This document shows positions 54,170-64,000 of a stretch of 64,000 bases of DNA, piece by piece. The stretch comes from Holothuria scabra (Eukaryota; Echinodermata; Holothuroidea; Aspidochirotida; Holothuriidae), in contig CM074193.1 of assembly GCA_037179385.1 (NCBI GenBank), positions 43,677,082 to 43,741,081 on the forward strand, written 5' to 3'. A model generated the notes under the pieces. It was not told the origin of the DNA and did not search any database. It saw only the letters and a program-made list of their open reading frames with translations. Every line of letters starts with the position of its first letter. Position 1 is the first letter of the stretch. Made by a program: the position numbers and the translations under genes.

Positions 54170-54738
54170 ACTTATTTTATTATCAGATTGGAATTTTCCT
54201 CTACCAACACAAAGGAAATTGTCTTCCAGAGGTTTTTAACCCCTTTTTTCAACTAACAGTATCTTCCATTGATATCCCACTAGAACAAAGGATAATCTTA
54301 CTCAACCTAATACTAAGACAATGCTTGCTCCTTCTCAAATAAGAAGGTCTGGTGTACTTTTTTTGAATTCCCGTAGTAATGTAACTAAAGATTCCCCCAC
54401 TCTAAATATCTTTAAGCGTCGTCTGAGATCCGCACTCCTCACAGCCTACAATTAGTTGTTATTTGGCTTTTTCTTTCCCTTCTTTTATTTCTTTTGTTTT
54501 TTACCCTTTGAATATTGGTAATTTAATAAGATATTATTATACTTAATTATTGTTGGGACCAGTCCTGAAAAGTTTTCTCAAACTTACTCCTGGTTCTACT
54601 TCCTACTTGCTGTCATGTTATCCCTGTTCTAATTTCAAACATTCTTACAATAATTATAAATATTTGTACATGTATATACATGTTGATGTAATGTAATTTA
54701 CTACGCAGGATGGAAGAAATAAACTGAAACTGAAACTT
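54170..54738 (+). mobile_element. 5'-truncated LINE 3' end (CR1/Rex-like)
   Basis: The frame reads PTRTKDNLTQPNTKTMLAPS, SGVLFLNSRSNVTKDSPTLN and IFKRRLRSALLTAYN then stop. This is the typical C-terminus of a LINE ORF2 just before the 3' UTR. The 3' end is a short CTGAAA-type repeat tail (about 54,718-54,738) after AATAAA. 5' truncation is usual for LINE copies. Confidence 0.65.
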
Positions 54739-55623
54739 AGTAGATGAGTTCTGGATTTTCTATAAAGGTTAGATAGATAGTCTTAATTCCCCATCAACTA
54801 TGAATTGACGCACAAGGACATACTGTAAGAAGGTATACTCTAAGATTGATGTAGCTTCATCTAATAACCTGTAGCTAAACTGACTTTGCTTTACTAAACA
54901 CACGGTACCACATCAATTCCTTTATTTGAGAAAACAGGACTAGAATAGCAGATTATTATTTGCCAAAACGATAGACAGACGCAGGTTACACGTCTTCGGC
55001 GGCAGTCGTCTAAACTCTACACCTGCGTTCATATTACAAACAATTCGGATAATCGGATTCCGATCCAATTTTGGTGACTATTTTTTATTTATATCTTCTC
55101 AATCTCTGGTCGGAAAGATTCAACATTTGTCAATGAGTGTAGCAATATGATTTGTATCTGATGTCTACAAAAAATAAAATGGCAACTGACTTATTCGTGA
55201 CGTCACACCGACATACACTTCTACTCGGATAGTGAAGTCCGATAAAATCTGTATATCGAAGTGAAGTAACGACAAAATTAGTAGGAATTTAATTTCCATA
55301 ATCGTGATATAGAGTCCATATATTTACACTGGTTCGGCAAGTTTTTGGCTTTGAGACGGAGAAGATCTTGACAAAAGCTTACAAAAATCGGATCCCAATC
55401 AGATCGAAATTCGTGGCTTAAGACGTGTCTCTCGGATGTTCTGAATCGATAATCCAAGAGTGACATTTTTTACATGTTTTGCGTTACTGACGTAGGTCAC
55501 TGCAAGTGGCTTAGTTACTCCTGATTATTTACGGACATTTTGATTCAAAATAAAGTTAAAAGGTAAAGATCACTGTCGACTCACTTGATGTAATTTATAT
55601 TTCGTTTTTTCATTCCCCCAGCT

Positions 55624-56020
55624 CTCTTTGTTACATCAGTAATTGTTTTCATCATATTGGTTGTCTCCTTGATTGTTCCAATGCCATTCTTTTGCTGGTG
55701 GAAGATTAAAAAAACGTAGAGGTGGAAATCGTGCCTTACCTCTCTACAAAGGGAATCGGTCCAACAAACCAAGAATGAAGCGTTTAAAAATGATCCTACA
55801 AAAACGCTTAGTGTAACGTACTATTCTTCTCGTAATCTCATAATCAGCCAGGCACAGATCAGCTAGCCACGCAACAAAATGCATCAACATTAGGTGGCGA
55901 GGGGACGTATTTGAAACGCATATTCCGAAATGCAATGAAGCAGAAGAGGGAGATTCATCTTATGCAGTCATGGAAGAGCAAACCAATGTCCAAACTACCT
56001 ACTTAGAAATCACTGGGTGA
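55624..56020 (+). pseudogene. Receptor transmembrane and cytoplasmic-tail exon, copy 2
   Basis: After a CCCCCAG acceptor-like site the frame encodes VTSVIVFIILVVSLIVPMPF (membrane segment) and a basic KIKKT stretch. Stops at 55,717, 55,864 and 55,891 and one frameshift follow, but the last residues are kept: SSYAVMEEQTNVQTTYLEIT then TGA (56,018). TTYLEI matches the ITSM form TxYxx(I/V), and SSYAVM has S at -2, so the motifs are closer to canonical here than in copy 1. More decayed than copy 1. Confidence 0.6.
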
Positions 56021-56080
56021 AGCAGAACTGTGAAGCAAGCACACTACTGTTTGACCGGCAGTGAAGTGCATTGGGGTAGA

Positions 56081-58699
56081 TGAACGAGGTGCCAGTAACG
56101 TAGCATAATTATCAGCGTGAAGCGAGATCTGAGATCTTCAGATATTTTAGTCTGCCGTGTACCACCAGTTGCTAGATCTGGAAGCCATTTTTCAAAATGG
56201 CAGCCATGGTTTAGTAGGTACGATTATTTTTGATAATAAAATATTGATAGAACCTTTTATGAATACATGTAAGGCGTCATATAAGAAGCGATACCATTTC
56301 CTATTGAATGATACATTTATGATGGGTAGGGTGGTGAATTTAATTATTTTGGGGGGTAGTGTAAATTTTAGCCAATTTTTCCCGAAATTAAAATTACATT
56401 AATTCAGGTTTTGAGGTATTTCTTCGTAATTTTTACAAAATGAAATATAATGCATTGAAACCTTCCTTAAAAAGTCTCGTATACATAGGTACTATTGCGT
56501 TAAACTAATAGGGCTAGCCTATTGCTTTTAGAGACGAAAGTTACAGGCTTTCAAGATTAACAAGTAGACATTTACGAAAACTGAGTATTTAACCTAAAAT
56601 ATTAGATCGCCCTGTATCATCCTATAACGAGAAAACACCCACGTTTTGAAATGACCTGATAAAAATTATCCAAATCCAAATATCCAGAGTCACATTGCCC
56701 GCCAAAAGGAGTGACATCTGATGGTAGGGTTAGTTTAATGTCACTGAGAATATTGTTGGTAGGCCGGTAGACAAAAAACATGATCCAAAACAATACCTAG
56801 AGTTCATTACATGTTTTTGTACCTAGAAAGGTCTCATAAGTGATTTCGGTGTCACCATATAAGTATATCAGGGATCTAATATGTCGTTTTTGTTACAATT
56901 TTAAGCAGAAAACATGTCCAAAACTGCAATGGTCTCGATACATGCTAGGCATATTGACCCAGAAATATATTACCAACATGCCCCATGCAGTTTTAGAACT
57001 ATATATAACTAATTTTACATAATTTTGTCTATACTGCAGGTGTGGCTACTAACAGTTTGTTACTTCGCTTTGCATACTTACCTTTATGTAGAGAAATTGA
57101 GTTAAAACTAATTTTTTGACACACAACAGGAATTCCTGTTTGTTATAATACTGACTTTGCAGTAAACTTCATGTTAACATAATGTAATGACGTTAAAATG
57201 TTTTTCCTCGGGCTAAAGTTTCACTGTCAGAATAGTTACCTATTATCGCATTTTAACGGTATAGGTTGTTAAATGAACTGGAATGGCAATATCTATGCAG
57301 GCGTACGCCATTATTTCAGCATTTTAGGTTTCATTTGAATTATTTTATTCACCTTCAATGTAATGTTTCTTTCAGAGTCAAGAGTGTAATCCTTTATTAA
57401 TTTTAAGAATAAGTTTTCCTATTGAATTTGGGAGACTATTTTTGAGAAAGCACTTTCATTTTACTTTGTGGGCTATAATTTGAACATAAAAAGAATTCAA
57501 CTTCCTAACTTAACATTGAAGTCATTTGTTTGACATACAGTTTCGATTCCCACGCTTTTTAAATATCGTAGAGAGTTATGTTTTGCTTTATGTATCATGA
57601 TTACTTGTTATGCCCTAACTTACCTTTCATTCCCATTAATACCGCGCTTTTATCTTTACTAGTAGCATATTAAATTCAAAATCAAAGTTAAAACTGTACT
57701 TTATTTTTAATTTAATTATTTTTAATTATTGTTCGAAATTTCCCTAGCAAAGTTTAACTACGATTGTCATGGGATTTGTTAATACAATTTGGGCATTTTG
57801 AAGCAATCTCATAGATTGTAAGTTACATACATAAAAAACAAGTCCACATTATTGACTTACAATGTCGGAGTGCAACAAACAGAATTATGCCACTTCAAGT
57901 CCAAAGTTCCATAAAATATACATGAAACTGTAAGGGTTGCAATAACAACAAAAGAAAAAATCTAAAGTTAAAGTAATTAACCTTCGGAATGGTATTTTAA
58001 TTTTCATACATAAAGAATTAAGATTTAAACTCGAATTTGTTAAACGCAATGTTAGGATTAGTAATCTGATTAGAAACTTTTTTTTTAATTAATGTGTTAT
58101 AGTAGGTCATGAATGCAATGTTAAAGTTATATAATGCCTTTCGGAACTTTCTAATAACTCGGACCTCAAAACAATAACCTTTAAAGTCAAATTGTGGACA
58201 TTCAAATTTTAATGAAGTATTTAACGCAAATACAATGAAGTGAAATATGTTGAATCCAAGCCCCAAAGTTAACCATAACATTAACAATAACTAAAATATT
58301 GATTTTATATGAATGACATAATGTAGAAATGGGAAAATTTAGAAATGGATATATGAGTTACAAAATGGAATCCAAACTTCAAGGCATGAAAAGTCGCATT
58401 TTTTTTTTTTAATTTTAAGCCTGTGTACTTTACTACACATTGGATGGGGAGTAATTTCATGCGTCGTTCACCATAGATCTCTAGTTCTCCTTTTGATACG
58501 TTGTTGTATATAAATAACTGAAAGCATTTTTATCAAGTATTACAAAGTATAATAAAATTAAATGATCAAACGGTGAGTACAAAAAAGTTAGCATTTTTCA
58601 TTGACAACATTTCCAGATTGCTAGATTTGGGTATTAAATCTCATTTTTTTTTTTTGTAGCTTAACATTGGAACGTCCAGTGAAGATTGGACTGAACCAT
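56081..58699. other. No gene recognised
   Basis: Strongly AT-rich, with no long open frame, RNA gene or recognisable transposon. It may be intron or intergenic sequence within copy 2 of the duplication. Confidence 0.4.
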
Positions 58700-60179
58700 T
58701 AAAATTCCGTTTGAAAGATTTGTAATTATACATTTTTGAAATGTCAACAATTAGACACTTTGTCCCCATTTAGTAAACAGTCAACATGTTAAGTTATTAG
58801 ACACTTGTTAATCATTTAAACGTGTTTTTAAACGAAATGTCTAGGAGTTAGACAAGAGTGGTTGGTATCTAGACATGTTTACAAAGAAGGGGCTTAAAGT
58901 GTGTAAATTAGCGTCTACTTTCTAAACAACGTTCCTAGAGTGTTTGGTATTGGGCTTAAATGTAATGAAATGTAAAATTACGAAGCTGTACTCCGTTGTC
59001 TCTAAAACTACAGGTGAGGGATGGTTACTTACATGCAACCTGCCCCCTTTCCTTTGAAAATAAAAAGGAGAAAACTATAATGACCTAAAGTAGAATCTTA
59101 GTTCACTTCAAGTTTGAATGTATGACGTATGAATGCGGTAACTATTCGAAGTAATCTGGATAAAATCAGTGAAATACAATGTTTGATTCTTTTAATACCA
59201 TTTGTTTAAGTACGTACACTTCTTCGAAAAATATGAATTTGGAGCAAGAACATATAAAGTCATATTCAAACATGAATTAACACATGTCGAAAAACTTGTA
59301 TCAACGGAAATCCGAAATGGCCACCGCAGTTTAAAGGAAAACGCTGATGTTCCCAATTCAAGTACCCAGTGAAATTTAATAATCCAATTTAGCTGCTTCA
59401 TTAACAACTTTGGTGACCATTTTGGTAACAATACAAACGCAACAACTGACGACTGTAGAAAGGGCAGGCGTAAGGTTATTTTAATAGGGGTCAAAGTATT
59501 AGTTGAGTGCTTCTTTTTTTTTCTTTATCCTCTCTTTTCCTTTCACATTTCCTAGTAAAATTGGGGGATGGTTAACCCCTGTCGCCCCTCACTCGGCCCT
59601 GGGATTAAAAAAAAAAAAAAAAAGCTCGTATCAAATTCTGAAAAAGTGCTGACAAGAAGAACTATTAAATTACTCATGGTATCTTGAAGGGTAAGATCCT
59701 CTTCCGCTTTCATTTTACTGTTTGAGATAAACAGTTATCATTTGGAAACCTTCAAATGCTTGAATTGGCATCTTACTGGTACTGATAAAAGATCTCGAAA
59801 AGGGTCGGCATAAGATAAATTTTTCAAATTTTTTTGCTGTTCTTCAAACTTTAAAAGTAGTATTTCTTTGAACGAATGCTGTAAATTCATTTATCTTTAC
59901 ATTCTCTGCGCAGTGTTGCTATCTTTTAGCTTCAGGATTAGCAGCAGACCCAAAGAAACAAAAAAAGGGGGGGGGGGAGTCCCCTTTCTGAATTTGAGGT
60001 AGTGATATATTCTGCTAACCTCATACTCACTTACTAAAGAAAGTGTCTGTTATTTCATCTTTAATTTGTACTGCAAAAAACGGCAGTATGTTTTCCTGTT
60101 TAATTAATATCCATGATATTGTATTTGCGACTGACAGTATGTATGTTCACTTAACTTCGAACCTCTCTTATCTTTTGGA

Positions 60180-60870
60180 ATGCTCTGCTTTTCCTTTGTT
60201 AAATTTAACGTAAGAGGTAGTCGAGAAAGCAAGGAACGCCGCAAACTATTTTCCTTTCTACATACTCATAATTACGACTTTGTCTCTCTGCAGGAAACGC
60301 AATCCATTCCATCTGATTCTTCTATTTGGGCTAACGAATGGGGAGGAGAACTTTTTTGTCACATGGTTCTCATTTCAGTAAAGGTGTAGCAATCCTTATT
60401 AACCCGTCAACGAGTTTTGGTCTGATTGATGCTATAATTGATATTTGTGGCCGATTTGTAATATTAACTGTTAATTGCAATAATACATTACTTGAATTGA
60501 ACAATATTTACGGCCAAAATATTGACAATGTTTCACTTTACTCAAAATTTGAGGGGTACTTTGTTATTCACAATTGGGACACTATCATTTGGGGTGGGGA
60601 CTTCAACTTTGTTATGAATTTAGCTTTAGACAAGGCAGTAGGAAGGGCTCAAACGATTTTTAAGGCTCGCAATAAAGTGCTAAAGATGATGGAAACCTTC
60701 GATCTAATCGATATCTGGCGGGAGAGAAATCTAATTGTTAAATTGTATACATGGCATTCCAATATTTATACTTCTATACTTTGTAGGTTAGATTATTTTA
60801 TCATATCTAATCATTAATGCTGTTAGCAATGTTTCTATCATACCACTTTTTGGTTCAGATCATTCGTGCG
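60180..60870 (+). pseudogene. LINE endonuclease domain (frameshifted)
   Basis: ATG at 60,180. FNVRGS (N, metal site), LQETQS (E), VGRAQTIFK, GGDFNFV (D, N), RLDYFIIS and GSDHS (D, H) appear in the order of APE-type endonucleases. One frameshift lies near 60,360 and another near 60,815. It would nick target DNA in a functional copy. Confidence 0.8.
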
Positions 60871-61294
60871 AAACTTTAAAAATTTTACTACGTACACCTC
60901 GAGGTAATGGTGCTTTGAAATTAAATACTTCACTTTTAGCTGATTCAGATCATATCTGCAACGTGAGAGATGCAATTTAGGATGTTACAGCTAATCATCC
61001 CACCTTTAATCCAAGTCTCTCAGGGGAATCATGTAAAGTCACTATCAGGTATGTTTCAATTAACTATTCTAAGCGTGTTATTCATAAACGAAAATCATAC
61101 GAAAAGAAATTAATAGAGAAAATGGTATATCTTGAGCAAAGATTTGCTGCTCATCCATCTGCACACGTTAAAAATGAACTTGAAGAGTGTAGAACCAAAT
61201 TAGATGCAATAATCATAAAGCAAAAGGTATTATTGTAAGATCAAGAGCCCGCTGGTCAGAAAAAGGGGAAAAGAACACTAAATATTTTTTAAAC

Positions 61295-62933
61295 TTGGAG
61301 AAAAGGAGTAAGCCTTTTAACTCTATTAAGCAGTTTATTTTAGATAACGATACAACTGTTGAAGGTACTGAGGAAATTTTAAAAACTATTAAGAATTTCT
61401 CTAAGGATCTCTATAAAGACCATGACATCCAGTCAGACGATTGTTTTAATAATTTAGATATTTCCCATTCCAAACTGTCAGAGGATCAGTCCAAGAGCTG
61501 TGAGGGGCGTCTCACTCTCGAGGAATGTCGTCGCTCATTATTCTCAATGCCCTTGAACAAATCTCCAGGCTCCGATGGAATCCCTGTTAAATTTTACCGT
61601 GTGTTATGGCAAGAGGTCGGCCCACTTGATGTAATTCTTTTAACCATGCCTTTAAATCAGGCTTTATTTTTTGATGAGCAAGGTAGAGCTTGTTTAACGC
61701 TCATTCCAAAAGAAAATAAAAACAACCGCTTTACAAAGGATTGGCGTCCAATCGCCCTACTAAACGTTGACTACAAAATTGCTGCAAAGTGTCTGGCCAT
61801 ACGTTTGAAAACTGTGCTTACTGATTTAATAGATCCAGAAAAAACTGGATTCATGAAAGGCCGCTTTATTGGGGAAATGTTAGATTAATTCTTGACTTTA
61901 TCACTTATTGTAGTAATCATAATATCCCTAGTGCACTTATTTTCCTGGATTACGAGGAAGCGTTCGATCGACTTGACTGGAGATTTGTTCAAAATACTCT
62001 TGCTTATTTTAATTTTGGTAATGATTTTAGATTTTGGGTTCGAACGCTATACAATAATACTTCATCGTGTGTGGTAAATAATGGTTTCCTTACTGATTAT
62101 TTTAGGATTTCAAGGGGTGTGCGTCAGGGATGCCCTCTTAGCCCTTATTTATTTATACATGTGCCGAGATTTTCACAGCTATGAACAAATCCAGTTTAAA
62201 TTTTCATGTAATTGTTATCTCAAATTCGGCTGTTAAAATCTCTACCTATGCAGACGACACAGTAATATTATTACAGATGGATCATTAAATGATATTAATG
62301 AAACAATGCGTGTTCTTGAAAAGTTTTGTAAAGCGTCTGGTCTTAATGTAAACTTAGACAAGTCTTGTCTCTTCCCTCTCGGCCATCTTGTCTCTTCCCC
62401 AACCACATATTTCGAAACATTTGATCTTGTCATTAGCCAGGAACCAGTTAAGTATCTTGGTATTTTATTCACGCATCATCATGATGATTTTTTATCACCT
62501 GAACTATGTTCCCTAATCATCTCGAGTAAAAAAAATAATCAATCTCTAGTCCTCGCGGGACCTTACTCCTATTGCAAAAATTGTTCTCATTAAAACTTTT
62601 CTTATTTCTCAACTAGTTTATCTTTTTTCTGTTTTACCAAACCCAAGCAATCAATATTTTTAGGATCTGGAGGACCTTTTCTACAGTTTTATTTGGTCAA
62701 AGAAACCCGACAAAGTTAAGAAAAATGTTTTAATTAATAGTAAATCTAAAGGTGGCTTAAATATGGTTGATATAAAGTCATGTGTGTTAAGTTTAAAACG
62801 TAAGTGGGTTAAGCTTCATCTTGATGAAAATGATAGCTTGTGGGTTGTGTGGGGGTTGTGGGGCTTGAAGATTTTGTTTGACAAAAAACTTAATAAGTAT
62901 ATTAAAGGTTTTCTTTTTGAATGCAATTTTTCT
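61295..62933 (+). pseudogene. LINE reverse transcriptase domain (frameshifted)
   Basis: The longest uninterrupted part is 61,295-61,888 (fingers and palm start: KSPGSDGIPVKFY, LTLIPKENK, WRPIALLN, KTGFMKGRFIGE). Further frames carry YEEAFDRLDW-like sequence, RGVRQGCPLSPYLF and YADDTVIL, then the thumb/C-terminal region up to 62,933. Closest in pattern to L1/Tx1 clade RTs. Confidence 0.8.
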
Positions 62934-63826
62934 AACCAGAAAGCCAAAAGGCTTAGTGATTCCTTGCCATCAAATACCTTACCTGCTTTCAAATTGACAG
63001 TGCTTGATAGATTTTTCTTTACATTTTAGGCACAGAATTTTCGCAATTTTACCCCTGGTGATCTCAAATGACCTTTGACCTCTACCAAAAACAATAGGCT
63101 TCTTTCTCTCAACATGACAAATCTATATACCAAGTATGAAAATTGTCGGGCAATCCTATCTGAAGATATCATGTTTACAAGCCATTTTCGGTGTTTTCAC
63201 ATTTTTACAGCTGATGACCTCAAATGACCTTTGACCTCAGCCAAAAACAATAGACTTCTTCCTCTCAACATGACAGACCTATATAAAACGCATGAGAAGT
63301 GTCAGTCACTCCTATCTAAAGAAATCATGTTTAAAAGCCATTTTCGGGATTTTCCCAATTTCACCGCTGAAGACCTCAAATGAACTTTGAATTCTACCAA
63401 AAGCAATAGACTTCTTTCTCTCGACATGACAAATCTATATACCAAATATGAAGAGTATCTGTCACTCCTTTTTGAAGATATCGTGTTTACAAGCTATTTT
63501 CAGTGTTTTTGCAATTTTACCGCTGATGACCACAAATGACCTTTGACCTCTACCAAAAACAATAGGGTTCTCCTTTTTCTCAACATGACAAATCTATTTA
63601 CCAAGTATGAAAAGTGTCGGTCACTCCTATCTGAAGATATCGTGTTTACAAGCTTTTTTTGAAATTGTCGCAATTTTACCGCTGGTGACCTCAAATGACC
63701 TTTGACCTCTACCAAAAAACAATAGGGTTCTTTCTCTCAACATGATAAATCTATATACCAAATATGAAAAGTGTCGGACATTCCTATCTTAAGATATCGT
63801 GTTTACAAGCAAGTGTCACAAACACA

Positions 63827-63864
<38 letters not shown>

Positions 63865-63913
63865 CACGACATCACCATCGCATAGATTCCTTGCCTGCCT
63901 TCGGCAAGGAATC
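62934..63913 (-). mobile_element. Helentron-like tandem-repeat element, copy B, inside the LINE
   Basis: Reverse complement of copy A: 5' ATTCCTTGCC at about 63,912, CA microsatellite (63,822-63,868), five tandem units of about 155 bp, then GGCAAGGAATC, the AAGCC/GGCTT hairpin and CTGGTT at 62,934. The flanks of A and B diverge exactly after CTGGTT and before ATTCC, fixing both ends. It lies inside the LINE frame, which resumes after it, with no visible target duplication, as expected for rolling-circle insertion. Confidence 0.75.
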
Positions 63914-64000
63914 AAAAAAGATATCAATATTTCAAGTGTCTTTATTCGTGATGTCTGTTCTGCATGATCAGATTTTAATTTTAGATCTCCAGATAGAAAT

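Larger units (their letters stand above)
54880..60030 (+). repeat. Segmental duplication, copy 2
   Basis: About 54,880-56,080 and 58,700-60,030 match 8,130-9,340 and 12,350-13,640 in order and orientation. The middle differs. The copy ends where the L1/Tx1 LINE begins. Confidence 0.7.
60150..64000 (+). mobile_element. L1/Tx1-type LINE ORF2 copy interrupted by a Helentron-like element
   Basis: An apurinic-type endonuclease (FNVRGS, LQETQS, IIWGGDFN, RLDYFIIS, GSDHS) is followed by an L1-style RT. RT blocks are KSPGSDGIPVKFY, DWRPIALLNVDYKIAAK, FLDYEEAFDRLDW-like sequence, RGVRQGCPLSP and YADDTVILL (catalytic, about 62,250). The frame is split by several shifts (near 60,360, 60,815, 61,240, 61,890, 62,280 and 62,590). 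The ORF is cut at 62,933 by an insert of 980 bp and resumes at 63,914 with KDINISSVFIRDVC. It runs off the window. No ORF1 was seen upstream. Confidence 0.8.

Overview
This is a repeat-dominated stretch of an AT-rich animal nuclear genome. There is no bacterial-type gene organisation, and I find no intact protein-coding gene in the window. Broken exons of an immunoglobulin-superfamily receptor, LINE and Penelope-like retroelements, Ty3/gypsy-type LTR elements primed by tRNA-Leu, TIR transposons and MITEs, a Helentron-like element with tandem repeats, tRNA-derived sequences and long TA microsatellites together suggest a marine invertebrate, plausibly a deuterostome such as an echinoderm. The species cannot be fixed from the sequence alone.

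Left part (1-13.9 kb): a low-copy repeat (second copy at 43.5 kb) interrupted by an interspersed repeat I call R2. Next come decayed Ig-domain exons (3.62-4.27 kb) and two copies of a TIR element with CAGTGGCGTCACC-type ends (4.3 and 6.8 kb). Then a transmembrane plus cytoplasmic-tail exon (8.9-9.3 kb) with two tyrosine motifs, a hAT MITE with a perfect 8-bp target duplication (9.73 kb), and a possible further Ig exon (13.7 kb). A segment of about 5 kb carrying the tail exon recurs in the same orientation at 54.9-60.0 kb.

Middle (14-31 kb): a Helentron-like tandem-repeat element; a full CAGTGGCGTCACC element (19.80-23.05 kb) carrying a nested Mutator-like and a nested PIF/Harbinger-like insertion; a satellite block; a Penelope-like RT remnant; and a minus-strand LINE remnant split by a solo LTR and by R2.

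31-48 kb: a 7.5-kb gypsy element (270-bp LTRs, TTAA target duplication, tRNA-Leu primer site, gag-pol broken by three stops, a frameshift and deletions), inserted next to an inverted copy of the satellite. A possible receptor exon lies at 43 kb. A second, non-coding LTR element (44.76-48.30 kb, minus strand) uses the same tRNA-Leu primer.

48-64 kb: three GIY-YIG Penelope-like remnants, one with a decayed hammerhead-like motif, among TA microsatellites, tRNA-like sequences and a 503-bp TIR MITE. These are followed by a 5'-truncated LINE tail, the second receptor-tail copy, and an L1/Tx1-type LINE with a second Helentron-like copy inserted in its reading frame.

The most informative signals are insertion events that can be dated relative to each other, because filled and empty sites or resuming reading frames are visible within the window.
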